From: Aneurinibacillus terranovensis DSM 18919
GTDB lineage: Bacteria > Bacillota > Bacilli > Aneurinibacillales > Aneurinibacillaceae
Direction: 5' to 3'
Length of the DNA stretch: 32,486 nucleotides
Assembly: GCF_000430625.1 (NCBI RefSeq)
Contig: NZ_AUMJ01000065.1
Location: forward strand, 1-32,486
Made by a program: the position numbers and the translations under genes. This document shows, piece after piece, positions 13,965 through 21,711 of the stretch. The notes beneath the pieces were generated by a model, which was given only the letters and a program-made list of their open reading frames with translations, searched no databases and was not told the origin of the DNA. How positions within the stretch are numbered: position 1 is the stretch's first letter; every line of letters starts with the position of its first letter.

Positions 13965-14876
13965 TTAATCAAAGTTCAACTGGTCAACTTCTTCCTGAAG
14001 CTTGTCCAGGTCGCTTTTCGGCGGCTCGTCTGGCTGTTTTTCTTCTGGTTGTGGCTCTTCGCGGATGTCTTCCGCCGTGTAATCCTCCGTTTCAATCCAG
14101 TCAACCGTTGACATATCCTGTACATTTACTTCATGTTTCACCCTACCCTCTTGCTCAACGACACGCATATCATCCACACTGATTGGAAGATACTTAAACG
14201 CTCGTCGAATGACCGTTTTCTTGGCCATTTCTTCGTAGTGGTCTTTCCAGGGGCCTGTTGGTTCGCCTTTTTTGCTATCGTATGACTTAGATTGAATCAT
14301 CACCTGATCTATCTCATTTTTGGTCATTACCTCAATATAATGTCCGCCGCCGACAAACTTAGCGATCATATATACCAGCTTCATTTCGCCACGCGGACCT
14401 TCTAAATACGGTTTGTGTACTATCTTTTCTTCCAATCCATATTCGAATTCAAATGTATCTTTTTCATAGACAAGACGGGCTGCAATACTCTCGATATTCC
14501 CGGATCGCCTGGCCAGTTCAATCATTCCTTTGTAGGAAATGATGAATGTTGCTTCGAAAGATTTCAGTTTGTTTGACCAGAACGGAACGAGGTAGCAATG
14601 CCCCAGCACCCCGGGTTCAAGACCTAGCTGCGCCGATTGCATAAGTGCTGATAAAACGGAAGGAGCGCTGCATTTCATCAATGTTGGATTGGTACGTAGA
14701 CAAAACGTGGCCACCCGTAGAAACTTATCCGGGTTCACATTATTACCGATAGCTTGTGCAAACTCGTTCTTTTTCGAGAGAACCAAATCTATCAACGTTT
14801 TTGGTCTCTCCTGAATCCCTTGGTCTTTTTTTACGGCCAGTTTGTTTTCCATGTTTTTTCCGGTTACACTCGCCAT
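13965..14876 (-). CDS. recT: RecT-family single-strand annealing protein
   Basis: This 303-aa product has the RecT core: LRTNPTLMKCSAPSVLSALM, AQLGLEPGVLGHCYLVPF and IISYKGMIELARRSG, followed by KKTVIRRAFKYLP. RecT coats and anneals single strands produced by the partner exonuclease, here the YqaJ-like gene 11 bp upstream. The N-terminal 20 and C-terminal 60 residues are charged and likely flexible; the protein ends DQLNFD, a possible weak clamp or partner motif. The start has TAGGAGG upstream. Confidence 0.95.
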   Translation of the reverse strand: MASVTGKNMENKLAVKKDQGIQERPKTLIDLVLSKKNEFAQAIGNNVNPDKFLRVATFCLRTNPTLMKCSAPSVLSALMQSAQLGLEPGVLGHCYLVPFWSNKLKSFEATFIISYKGMIELARRSGNIESIAARLVYEKDTFEFEYGLEEKIVHKPYLEGPRGEMKLVYMIAKFVGGGHYIEVMTKNEIDQVMIQSKSYDSKKGEPTGPWKDHYEEMAKKTVIRRAFKYLPISVDDMRVVEQEGRVKHEVNVQDMSTVDWIETEDYTAEDIREEPQPEEKQPDEPPKSDLDKLQEEVDQLNFD

Positions 14877-14887
14877 TTCTCTACCTC

Positions 14888-15841
14888 CTAATAAATCCGC
14901 AATTGTCGGTTAGCGCTCGGTTGAACAAAGTAACCTTTTTTAGTTACGACCTTCCAAGTGACTTTCTTCTCCCCGACAAAAGCTATTTCAGCGTCTTTCA
15001 TTTCGGCCATAAATCGTTGCTTAATAGCCTCCATCTCCTGCTCAATCTCTTTCTTTTGTTTACCAAGCTCTTTGTATCGATTACGTTCTTCTTGCATATG
15101 ATGCAACTCGATGATCGTACCGTCCGATTCCGGATAAAGTGTTTTAAGAGCCACTGCTGAATCTTCCGATCCGTCCGGCATTGGCGGTATTTTAACTCGT
15201 ACATTTTCATTCCAGAAATTGCGCTCGATTTCAATGAGGTTGGCAATTACGTTATCATTCCGTGGAATCTGTTTAACATCAAATTTACGGTTTCCAATGA
15301 GATAACCGATGTAAGCCATTTGCAATCCAGTAACGGCAAGATAATGCTGCACCTGGAGATAATAGCTGTCTGGCACTTCATCCTCTTCCCATGATCCTTT
15401 AGCGAACTCATTCGCTGTTTTTAGCTCCAAAACACAAAGGCCATATTCAGGGTGATAAAAAACCCCGTCAAGATTGGCAAACATGAATCCTTGTTCTGGA
15501 TGCTGGAAGATGCATTTTTCCTCCTGAACCTCGATATCAATTCCCTCATTTTCCTTCATCCATTCTGTAAATTTGCGGCGTAGATAAGGCTCTAATTCGT
15601 TCCCGATTTCAGTTGCTATATTTCCGTCAAACGGAATAGCTTCTCCAATTTTGTCCAAATAAACCGACATCGCGGATTTGTAAGGATTTACTCCACATAT
15701 AGCGCCAACATCAGAACCGCCGATTCCTTTGCGCCTGGAGGACAACCATTCATCTCGTTCCATTCGCTCCGTTTCAAACAAACGTTTTGCTAAAATTTCT
15801 TGCGGCAAGTCTGGAAATTCTTCATATCGGACCGCTTCCAC
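14888..15841 (-). CDS. yqaJ: YqaJ-family phage exonuclease
   Basis: The product is 317 aa from a GTG at 15,841, chosen because GGGAGG lies eight bases upstream. An ATG at 15,883 would add 14 residues but has no ribosome site. Motifs are RRKGIGGSDVGAICGVNPY, EIGNELEPYLRR, FANLDGVFY, LELKT and YYLQVQHYLAVTG, the PD-(D/E)XK nuclease set of lambda-exonuclease-like YqaJ proteins. A helical C-terminal extension follows (EERNRYKELGKQKKEIEQEM). It degrades one strand from DNA ends to provide substrate for RecT. Confidence 0.93.
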   Translation of the reverse strand: MEAVRYEEFPDLPQEILAKRLFETERMERDEWLSSRRKGIGGSDVGAICGVNPYKSAMSVYLDKIGEAIPFDGNIATEIGNELEPYLRRKFTEWMKENEGIDIEVQEEKCIFQHPEQGFMFANLDGVFYHPEYGLCVLELKTANEFAKGSWEEDEVPDSYYLQVQHYLAVTGLQMAYIGYLIGNRKFDVKQIPRNDNVIANLIEIERNFWNENVRVKIPPMPDGSEDSAVALKTLYPESDGTIIELHHMQEERNRYKELGKQKKEIEQEMEAIKQRFMAEMKDAEIAFVGEKKVTWKVVTKKGYFVQPSANRQLRIY

Positions 15842-15942
15842 ATCATATACCTCCCATTTAGTTTTCAAAGGCCAGCGTTGCATCTGGTGAAAACTGCGTG
15901 ATACAATAAATCTGTCAAATTTACTAAAGTTGTCTGATTAAC

Positions 15943-15968
15943 GGCCTGTTGCTGCAGGTCATTTTTTA
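15943..15968 (+). terminator. Plus-strand terminator-like hairpin, copy A
   Basis: A GGCCTG/CAGGTC stem with a TTGCTG loop is followed by ATTTTTTATT on the plus strand. All neighbouring genes are on the minus strand. It is similar in sequence and context to the hairpin at 17,814-17,843. Confidence 0.5.
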
Positions 15969-16100
15969 TTTCTGCTTTTTAAGACATCCATCGCAAACCG
16001 CTTTCCCCATCAATGGAGTCGCTGGGTTCTCAATACTTTTCAACACTTCTTGCAACTTGCTGCCACAATCATGACAACCACCATGTTTAACATCTTCCAT
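15966..16100 (-). CDS. Small zinc-binding protein
   Basis: A 44-aa product runs from the ATG at 16,100, with AAAGGAAGG upstream. It starts MEDVKHGGCHDCGSKLQEVL and ends AVCDGCLKKQK, giving two CxxC pairs separated by about 25 residues, a zinc knuckle. It sits between the SMC-like and YqaJ genes, where several phages have a short zinc protein. Its stop codon TAA is the first base triplet of the copy-A hairpin region. Confidence 0.7.
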   Translation of the reverse strand: MEDVKHGGCHDCGSKLQEVLKSIENPATPLMGKAVCDGCLKKQK

Positions 16101-16188
16101 ATGTATTCACCTTCCTTTCAGGCTGTCTCATCAGGCCGGGTAGCCAATTTCCCGACGACCAAGCGCCACAACGGACGCTGGTTTCGAC

Positions 16189-17733
16189 TTATACCGTTTT
16201 GATTTTTAAATCCGTAAGCCAATGACCATTTTCGTCTTTTTCAATATCTGTCGTGGTAATGAAGTACTGGAATCCATCCCCTTCGATTTCTTTCAGGAAG
16301 AGTTCCTGATTTTCAGCGTCAAGAGATTCAAAACGGTCAATGTTAATAAGCTTAAGTTCCCCGGCTGTCGCCCGAGCAATATCAAGGGCTAACTTAATCT
16401 GCCGACTAGTACTTAAATTTCGGATCGGCATATCGTCAATTGTGATCTGCATCTGTTCATTAATGCCTAATCCTTCAACCGGCATTTCGATGTTTGCTAG
16501 CAGTTCGGCTGGCTTCTGTCGGGCCAATTTAACGTAATCATCCAGTTGTTTCGCTACAGCAGCCTTGGCTTCAAACGTTATTTCCGCTTGCTTCATCTTG
16601 TCGTACAACGGAACAAAAGACTTCATACGCTCCGCCTCTTCTGCCTCTGATTGGATAGAAGTAATATCAATTTCCTGGTGTTTTTCCAGGTACTCTTTTG
16701 CTGTAGTCAAGTTTGTTTCAACCTTTTCTATTTCTAATGTTCGCTCTTTTTCTATGGCAGCGATGTTGGTCGCTTTCTGGCTCTCTAAACTATCAATCTG
16801 CACTTGAGCTCGTTCCTCTACCGAGTCAAGGTCCTTTCGCTTGAGGTCAATCATTTTTTTAAGCTCTTCAATTTGATGTTCATAATCATTGATAACCGAT
16901 TGTATCTCTTGCTTTTCCTTTTCAATCCCGTCTTTTACACGCTGAACTTTAAAAGCAAAGAACTCTTCTTGCTCTTTTTTCTGCAACAAATATTTATTAT
17001 TGAGAGCAGATATTCTCTGCTCATAACCTTCGATAAACTGCTGTGATTTTTCACGATTTGCGTTGATCGTCTGCCCCTCTTGAACCCTTTTGTATAAGTC
17101 ACCAAGGTTGATATATCGCCATTCCTCACCGTTATAATTGTCCGGAAGTTGTTCAAAGAGAGCCTGGATTTCATTTTGGCAATCTTTCATTTCGGTATTG
17201 GCAACCGTCCGGCGATCGTAAAAATATTTTTCCGAGAGGTATGTAAGCACCTGAAGAGCATGTTGTTCCAGGTTGACTGCAGGCACTTCGCCAAACCATT
17301 CCAGCAGGTCGTTTTCCGTAACACGCATCGGTATGAGAGAAAGTAAGATTTCCGTTTGTTCTTTATCTTTCTTGTTCATGAAATCAATGGGGTTGAACGA
17401 AAATTCTCCAACAAGCGATTTAAGAAGTGTTTCTGGCTTTCTAATTTTTTCTCCGTTCCGGGTAACGTTGACCGTCCCTTTGCCATCCGGTTTAATTTTT
17501 CGCTCAACGGAAAGTCCGTTATCCAGTTCAACATACAACAGCGCTTCGCTTTCCCCGTCTCGAACAAATTTTGCCCGGCGCTCAGAGTTATTAATGGCTT
17601 TCTCTATTGATTCCAACAGACTTGTCTTTCCTTTCTCATTACCGCCAGAAATAATGTTGACTTGACCAGGGGAAAGTTCCAGTTCCTTGATACCGAGCGC
17701 ATTTTTAATTTCCAATCGCTTAATAGTCGCCAT
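16189..17733 (-). CDS. SMC/RecF-like AAA ATPase of the recombination module
   Basis: The 514-aa protein starts MATIKRLEIKNALGIKELEL and has Walker A GGNEKGKTSLLES (about 30-42). A long coiled coil runs from about 215 to 360. The C-terminal ABC-type signature is NLSTSRQIKLALDIA and the Walker B-like segment is KLINIDRFESLDAENQEL. This is the RecF/RecN/SbcC plan at reduced size, as found beside YqaJ/RecT in many Firmicute phages. It probably aids DNA-end processing or holds DNA partners together. The start has TGGAGGG upstream. Confidence 0.88.
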   Translation of the reverse strand: MATIKRLEIKNALGIKELELSPGQVNIISGGNEKGKTSLLESIEKAINNSERRAKFVRDGESEALLYVELDNGLSVERKIKPDGKGTVNVTRNGEKIRKPETLLKSLVGEFSFNPIDFMNKKDKEQTEILLSLIPMRVTENDLLEWFGEVPAVNLEQHALQVLTYLSEKYFYDRRTVANTEMKDCQNEIQALFEQLPDNYNGEEWRYINLGDLYKRVQEGQTINANREKSQQFIEGYEQRISALNNKYLLQKKEQEEFFAFKVQRVKDGIEKEKQEIQSVINDYEHQIEELKKMIDLKRKDLDSVEERAQVQIDSLESQKATNIAAIEKERTLEIEKVETNLTTAKEYLEKHQEIDITSIQSEAEEAERMKSFVPLYDKMKQAEITFEAKAAVAKQLDDYVKLARQKPAELLANIEMPVEGLGINEQMQITIDDMPIRNLSTSRQIKLALDIARATAGELKLINIDRFESLDAENQELFLKEIEGDGFQYFITTTDIEKDENGHWLTDLKIKTV

Positions 17734-17813
17734 ATTAGTCCCTCCAATTATTTGATTTTCAAAGAACGTCCGTGGTAAAATTCCAATAAGTCTATTGAAA
17801 AAACCACTTCACT

Positions 17814-17843
17814 AATGACCTGCTGCTATCAGGTCATTTTTTA
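17814..17843 (+). terminator. Plus-strand terminator-like hairpin, copy B
   Basis: AATGACCTG (17,814-17,822) and CAGGTCATT (17,830-17,838) form a perfect 9-bp stem with a 7-nt loop, then TTTTATT on the plus strand. No plus-strand gene lies upstream. It begins at the stop codon of the minus-strand 70-aa gene, exactly as copy A does for its neighbour. Confidence 0.6.
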
Positions 17844-18053
17844 TTGCGTTTCAAGCTGCGCCCATTCCGGCGGAAAAACAACCTTCCCTTCCAAAGCCTG
17901 AACCACGATAAAATCATCAGCATCCGTAATTCGCACTTCTGAAAATATCCGCTTTTGGAGTTGAACATAGCTCCATACTTCCTCTGCACTGTTCAACCTT
18001 ACCGGCGGACAATGCCATCCGTTCTTTTCAACGAAACAATAGCCGGAGAACAT
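17841..18053 (-). CDS. Small phage protein
   Basis: A 70-aa product starts MFSGYCFVEKNGWHCPPVRL and ends FPPEWAQLETQ. AGAGGGGGTG lies upstream of the ATG. The central part (VWSYVQLQKRIFSEVRITD, then DDFIVVQALEGKVV) suggests a small alpha/beta fold. It is 14 bp after the 96-aa gene, and the hairpin at its stop separates it from the SMC-like gene. No family is recognised. Confidence 0.65.
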   Translation of the reverse strand: MFSGYCFVEKNGWHCPPVRLNSAEEVWSYVQLQKRIFSEVRITDADDFIVVQALEGKVVFPPEWAQLETQ

Positions 18054-18067
18054 TTATTCACCCCCTC

Positions 18068-18358
18068 TCAAAGTACATCCCGCATATAAGCCGCTACGCC
18101 ACCCGGCGTCTCGAAAAAGTAGAACGGCTTGTCCACTCGCTTTGCCTGCTGCAGCTTCTTCCATTCGTACTCGCTGAAAACTTCCTGTACTACCGGATGG
18201 CATCTGATACGGTCTTCCAGTTCCTCAACTGCATCCGAATCTTCGAGAACGTCTGCGAGTACCCGGCGATAGATTCGTTCGCTGATCGGGAGTTCTCGGT
18301 CGAGTCGCTGAGCAAGGATGTCCGCAACGGATTCGGCTGTCGTTTCGATGTCTTGCAT
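18068..18358 (-). CDS. Small helical phage protein
   Basis: The 96-aa product starts MQDIETTAESVADILAQRLD and contains IYRRVLADVLEDSDAVEELE and a conserved-looking FYFFETPGGVAAYMRD near the end. AGGTG lies before the ATG. It is the first gene after the structured leader at 18,359-18,528. Not recognised. Confidence 0.65.
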   Translation of the reverse strand: MQDIETTAESVADILAQRLDRELPISERIYRRVLADVLEDSDAVEELEDRIRCHPVVQEVFSEYEWKKLQQAKRVDKPFYFFETPGGVAAYMRDVL

Positions 18359-18528
18359 ATGTTTTCACCTGCCTTTCTTGTATGTACTTAGCACTCGGAA
18401 GTGCTGCAGGAACCGGGAATGGAGGGAAACGGTTGGAGTGAGGATTCCCGGCCCTTGCAGCAAGCCCAAGCTTGCCGCACACACGAACGTGTGTTATGCT
18501 GTTGTTATCCTTTTTCAAACCTAAGCTG
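18359..18528 (-). promoter_or_regulatory. Structured leader with possible promoter and LexA/DinR-like box
   Basis: On the minus strand a -35-like TTGAAA (18,513-18,518) and a weak -10-like TAACAC (18,491-18,496) overlap a near-palindrome, ACACACG-AA-CGTGTGT. The 14-mer CGAACGTGTGTTAT (18,484-18,497) matches the Gram-positive LexA/DinR box CGAAC-N4-GTTCG at 8 of 10 defined positions. Downstream are inverted repeats CCGGGAAT/ATTCCCGG and AGCAC/GTGCT. The likely reading is an SOS-responsive promoter or structured 5' leader for the replication and recombination genes. Confidence 0.4.
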
Positions 18529-18810
18529 TCATCGTGTTCCCGCACATGGCAGCTTTTTCATTTCTAAACGCTCACGATTCTCTATCAGCCGTTTTGCGTA
18601 CGCCGCGTTTTGTTTTTCATCCATCAAACTCATGTCGTACTCCGCTGTCCGTTCTAACACTTCCTGAATGCCAAGACTTTGCCTTTCATACATTTCACTC
18701 TTTTCAAAGAGGTAAATCATATTGCCGATGGTCAAAGTTTTACGTCCTAGCGAATGGTCCCCATCACATACAACTTCCACTGCTCCCATGCAATCTGTTA
18801 GTTTGTTCAT
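18529..18810 (-). CDS. Small phage protein
   Basis: The product is 93 aa from the ATG at 18,810, with GGAGTGA seven bases upstream and an ATGA overlap with the preceding gene. It contains VEVVCDGDHSLGRKTLTIG, then a helical region ending KRLIENRERLEMKK. Not recognised. Confidence 0.6.
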   Translation of the reverse strand: MNKLTDCMGAVEVVCDGDHSLGRKTLTIGNMIYLFEKSEMYERQSLGIQEVLERTAEYDMSLMDEKQNAAYAKRLIENRERLEMKKLPCAGTR

Positions 18811-19040
18811 TTCAAAATCACTCCTCGTAGAAAAATCACTTTGTCCGGTTGCCACTCTTCCGCTGTTTCCAACCGAGCAAGCAAGCGTCCATACTCATTC
18901 CAACACTCCTGTGCCATCTGCATATGCTCCTGTGCTGCAGCTTGTCCGTATGGCCTGTCCAAGTTGGCGTGGTCATCGGCCGCTGCTTCGTGCCAACAGG
19001 CTTTTTCATGAAGCATTTGCAATTCTTGATAATCTTTCAT
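18807..19040 (-). CDS. Small helical phage protein
   Basis: A 77-aa product starts MKDYQELQMLHEKACWHEAA and contains AAQEHMQMAQECWNEYGRLL, a His- and Gln-rich helical pattern. GGGGGAG lies before the ATG. It is coupled to the next gene by ATGA. Not recognised. Confidence 0.6.
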   Translation of the reverse strand: MKDYQELQMLHEKACWHEAAADDHANLDRPYGQAAAQEHMQMAQECWNEYGRLLARLETAEEWQPDKVIFLRGVILK

Positions 19041-19057
19041 GTAGCTCCCCCGATTCC

Positions 19058-19654
19058 TTAGGTTGTAACGAGCAAATTATTTCCGGATAATTCATCCATT
19101 CGCGGCATCGTGATTCCTTTCGCGAGTGCTTCCTGGGTCCAGATTCGCGCCACTTCTTCCGGATTCATATGGGCTTCCCTCTCCCCTGCGAAGAAAAAAC
19201 TTTCGATCGCCGGTATCAAATCAAACTGCTCTTTGGAGTAAACAATCATCCTGTCCACGTCCGCGCCTTTGCCTGGCCGCCTCGCATTCCATATCTTCGA
19301 GATTTCATCCAGCGCTTCCACGGCCTCTTTCAACTGCTTCCGCAAGTTCTCAATGGTGGAAGAAAAGCTTTGATTGAATTCGAAGTGAATAGGTGGCACC
19401 GAGAAAACATCCAGGTCGTACATGTTTTTGATGACCAACCACTCTTCGTAGTGACCCGTCACTCGGCACCACTTGGCCGCTAATTTTAAATCAGGTTCGG
19501 CATATCCATTCTCAATATTGCTTATGTGTTTTTGCGTCGTGCTTAGTATCCTGGCCAGCGCATCCTGTTTACACAGCTCTTCGTTGTAGCTGTTTTTTCT
19601 GCATCTGCATAAGCGAGCGCCAATTTCAATCCTGCGATATAACGCGTTCGCCAT
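19058..19654 (-). CDS. HTH regulator with long C-terminal domain
   Basis: The 198-aa protein has an N-terminal HTH of the XRE type (QDALARILSTTQKHISNIEN, then GYAEPDLKLAAKWCRVTG at about 30-65). A helical middle (STIENLRKQLKEAVEALDEI) and an unassigned C-terminus follow. Its place among small early genes suggests a transcription regulator of the early operon. AAGGAGAA lies upstream of the ATG. It is longer than a Cro-like repressor and lacks a LexA-type peptidase motif. Confidence 0.7.
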   Translation of the reverse strand: MANALYRRIEIGARLCRCRKNSYNEELCKQDALARILSTTQKHISNIENGYAEPDLKLAAKWCRVTGHYEEWLVIKNMYDLDVFSVPPIHFEFNQSFSSTIENLRKQLKEAVEALDEISKIWNARRPGKGADVDRMIVYSKEQFDLIPAIESFFFAGEREAHMNPEEVARIWTQEALAKGITMPRMDELSGNNLLVTT

Positions 19655-19698
19655 TTGTTCGGTTCTCCTTTTAGATTTTTTGCTATGATAGGTTTACA

Positions 19699-19950
19699 TC
19701 ATGGGGTTTCCGTTTCGCTTTTCACCAGTTCCACGTACCGTTGCCAGATCTGCTCCAGTTCCTTGCGCGTAGATTTCGTGGGAAAAAGCGAGTTCTTTTC
19801 ACAGAAGTCAATCACTTCTTCGATTTCGGAGTGTAGATTTTCGACAGCTGTTCTGTTCATGTTCATAGAGATATAGGAATCAAGTTGTTGAATCCGATAG
19901 AAAATCCCGTAGTACAGGTATTGCTCTACAACGAGTGGTAGTTTTTCCAA
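19699..19950 (-). CDS. Small helical phage protein
   Basis: The product is 83 aa from a TTG at 19,950 with AAGGGGTGA six bases upstream. It reads MEKLPLVVEQYLYYGIFYRI, then long helices ending ELEQIWQRYVELVKSE. Its first 71 bases overlap the end of the upstream gene, so that gene's last ~24 residues may not be under selection. Not recognised. Confidence 0.55.
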   Translation of the reverse strand: MEKLPLVVEQYLYYGIFYRIQQLDSYISMNMNRTAVENLHSEIEEVIDFCEKNSLFPTKSTRKELEQIWQRYVELVKSETETP

Positions 19951-20134
19951 GTGTGCTCACCCCTTTCTCTTGTTTTAACCGTGTATGCACGCTATCGAGA
20001 AATTGTTTCATGTAGTCCAACTCACGAAGCTTTTCCGGCATAGGCAGCCGATACACCCGGTCGATTTCGGCATTGTAGAATCGCATGGCATCGACCACGG
20101 TTGGAAAATCGTATGCGGTTGGGAAGGTATTCAT
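19880..20134 (-). CDS. Small phage protein with long 3' overlap
   Basis: An 84-aa frame starts MNTFPTAYDFPTVVDAMRFY and is helical to about residue 55. The tail (TTTRCRAIPVLRDFLSDSTT) lies in the overlap with the next gene and looks less protein-like. The start overlaps the upstream stop as ATGA. A lost stop codon or a small frameshift near 19,950 is possible. Confidence 0.5.
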   Translation of the reverse strand: MNTFPTAYDFPTVVDAMRFYNAEIDRVYRLPMPEKLRELDYMKQFLDSVHTRLKQEKGVSTLGKTTTRCRAIPVLRDFLSDSTT

Positions 20135-20274
20135 GCGCTATCACCTTTCCGTTTCTGTTGATACCTGGGAGCAACTTTCCGCATAAGGTTTTGCAACGCT
20201 TCCCTTTTGCATTGCTCGAAACGAGGTCCGTAATGTGTGATCGGGGGCAACCAGTCTTTTTTCTTAGTTGCCAT
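20131..20274 (-). CDS. Small basic phage protein
   Basis: A 47-aa product runs from the ATG at 20,274, with AAAGGAGG six bases upstream. It starts MATKKKDWLPPITHYGPRFE and ends in a lysine/arginine-rich tail. It is the first gene of the minus-strand chain running leftward from here. Not recognised. Confidence 0.6.
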   Translation of the reverse strand: MATKKKDWLPPITHYGPRFEQCKREALQNLMRKVAPRYQQKRKGDSA

Positions 20275-20394
20275 CTTAAGCCTCCTTTCATAACTTGTAG
20301 GAATTCCCATTCTTCTGTCGAATCGATATGTAGGAAGAACTAGGACTTTGGCGAGTTGGAGTTCTTCCAAACCGAATAGATAGGAGGTGAAGAT

Positions 20395-20595
20395 ATGGAA
20401 TTTGCAAATATTAAACAGGTTCAAGAATTAAATGATGTCGATGCTGTGAATCAAGCGCTAGAAAAAGGTTGGGTTTTATTATCTGTAGACATTGTTCATG
20501 CTGATTGGGGATCTCATTACAGATACTGTTTAGGACTAACCCGCACCGCATTACAAGAAAAGGAGAGAGAAGAAATTAACAGCCTCTCTTTCTAA
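20395..20595 (+). CDS. Small plus-strand protein, member of a convergent pair
   Basis: The 66-aa product has GGAGGTGA four bases before the ATG. The core is NQALEKGWVLLSVDIVHADW followed by HYRYCLGLTR. The pattern Leu-x-x-Gly-Trp-x-Leu-Leu-x-Val...Tyr-x-x-x-Leu is shared with the opposing gene 20,592-20,729, so the two look like distant relatives. Its TAA overlaps the other gene's stop codon. Function unknown. Confidence 0.65.
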   Translation: MEFANIKQVQELNDVDAVNQALEKGWVLLSVDIVHADWGSHYRYCLGLTRTALQEKEREEINSLSF

Positions 20596-20729
20596 CGCTT
20601 AATGAGTAAGTAGTAAAACTTTCCGACGTGGCTGTGTACCATGTGTAGCAGCCACCCTTCACTCAACAGAAAATTGACTTCCTTTCCATTACTGGTTTCG
20701 TAAACTTCTTTTACACAAGCGAGTCGCAT
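20592..20729 (-). CDS. Small protein related to its convergent neighbour
   Basis: A 45-aa product starts MRLACVKEVYETSNGKEVNF and continues LLSEGWLLHMVHSHVGKFYY, ending LLIKR. AAGGTGG lies seven bases before the ATG. The segment SEGWLLHMVHSHVGKFYYLL aligns with EKGWVLLSV...HYRYCLGL of the opposing gene. Stop codons of the two genes overlap. Not a named family that I recognise. Confidence 0.6.
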   Translation of the reverse strand: MRLACVKEVYETSNGKEVNFLLSEGWLLHMVHSHVGKFYYLLIKR

Positions 20730-20785
20730 GTTTTCACCACCTTTCCAATAGAGGTTGGTTGTTCCAGTTGAGACGGGTAAAAAAT

Positions 20786-20989
20786 TTAGGCTAATTTTTG
20801 CTCTTCTTCATCCAGCAGTTCGGCTACCGTTACGCCAAGGGCTTGAGCAATGCGTTTTAGTACTGGTATTGATGGAATTGTTTTGCCTGTTTCAATTTCA
20901 CTTAAGTATGCTTGGGCAATTTCAGCTTTTTCGGCAAGTTCATTTTGAGTCATGTCTTTGCTGTTTCTCACCATTCTGACTTTCTTCAT
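20786..20989 (-). CDS. Cro/C1-type XRE repressor
   Basis: A 67-aa HTH protein starts MKKVRMVRNSKDMTQNELAE and continues AEIAQAYLSEIETGKTIPSI, the classic XRE five-helix domain. The ATG at 20,989 has GGAGG nine bases upstream. It is divergent from the HTH gene at 21,131 across two related operators, one of which lies between the -35 and -10 of its own promoter, so autoregulation is expected. It probably controls the leftward early genes. Confidence 0.85.
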   Translation of the reverse strand: MKKVRMVRNSKDMTQNELAEKAEIAQAYLSEIETGKTIPSIPVLKRIAQALGVTVAELLDEEEQKLA

Positions 20990-21014
20990 CGTTGTCAACC
21001 TCCTTTCAATTTCT

Positions 21015-21112
21015 ATTATATCGTTGTCAACGATATAGTCAATAAAAAAATAGTTATTTGCGATAAATATTATTCAGTTCTTCTGTCTTTATATAGTTGT
21101 CAGCTATATAAT
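21015..21112. promoter_or_regulatory. Divergent promoters with two palindromic operators
   Basis: The leftward promoter is TTGACT (21,037-21,042), a 16-bp spacer and TATAAT (21,015-21,020). Its spacer and -10 are covered by the perfect palindrome ATATCGTTG-T-CAACGATAT (21,018-21,036). The rightward side has TATAAT at 21,107-21,112 overlapping a second palindrome, TATATAG...CTATATA (21,090-21,110), with the same GTTGTCA centre. This is a genetic-switch layout for the two divergent HTH genes. Confidence 0.75.
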
Positions 21113-21130
21113 TGTAGGTGGGTGATTACT

Positions 21131-21430
21131 TTGGATATTGGACAAAGAATTAAAGACTTAAGAACTTTAAAAGGTATGAAAGTTATTGAGCTAGCAAAAA
21201 AATCTCATATTTCACAGCCTTATTTAAGCGACATAGAAAAAGGTAGAACCACACCATCTATAGACAAGCTGACATCAATTTGCGAAGCGCTACAGATAAC
21301 GCTTGGTGAATTTTTCGGACATACTCCCGACCTTCCCCCCGACCTCCTGCAACTCATAGAGACAGCCAAGAAGCTAACACCGGAGGAACGGAAGAAATTG
21401 ACCGAATTACTTAACCTAATGAAAGGGTGA
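21131..21430 (+). CDS. XRE-family repressor
   Basis: The product is 99 aa from a TTG at 21,131 (AGGTGG nine bases upstream). It starts MDIGQRIKDLRTLKGMKVIE, then LAKKSHISQPYLSDIEKGRT, an XRE HTH. The C-terminal helical tail, PDLLQLIETAKKLTPEERKK, is common in SinR-like and phage repressors. It faces the Cro-like gene across the operator pair. It likely maintains repression of the leftward operon. Confidence 0.85.
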   Translation: MDIGQRIKDLRTLKGMKVIELAKKSHISQPYLSDIEKGRTTPSIDKLTSICEALQITLGEFFGHTPDLPPDLLQLIETAKKLTPEERKKLTELLNLMKG

Positions 21431-21436
21431 TTTCTT

Positions 21437-21694
21437 ATGGATGAAATCAAAGTTTTACTAAACAAAATCATTGAGCGTCTGGATGTACAGGGCGCAAACA
21501 TCGAACAACTTAAAGTAGATGTTGCACATCTTCAAGGTGATGTTACAGACCTTAAAGAAACCCAGAAAAAGCATGATGATTTGCTTGCTCGTCTTGTAAA
21601 AGGACAGGAGAGACAAGATAAAATTCTCGAGTCGCTTGCCCTTCGTTCTCTCGAACAAGAAAGCGAACTTCGTGAACTTAAGCGCATTAAGTAG
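21437..21694 (+). CDS. Coiled-coil protein downstream of repressor
   Basis: An 85-aa protein consists almost wholly of heptad-patterned helix (IKVLLNKIIERLDVQGANIE, then VAHLQGDVTDLKETQ and further repeats). GGGTGA lies before the ATG, 6 bp after the repressor stop, so the two form an operon. It may modulate the repressor or form its own oligomer. It resembles short XhlA-like or tail-less coiled coils but has no membrane segment. Confidence 0.65.
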   Translation: MDEIKVLLNKIIERLDVQGANIEQLKVDVAHLQGDVTDLKETQKKHDDLLARLVKGQERQDKILESLALRSLEQESELRELKRIK

Positions 21695-21711
21695 TCAGAC
21701 CATGGAAAAAT

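Noticed and set aside
16120-16230. Frame after the SMC-like gene reading NQRPLWRLVVGKLATRPDET
   Set aside because: Only a TTG without ribosome site is available, most of its upstream part overlaps the SMC-like gene, and a second frame looks equally coding.
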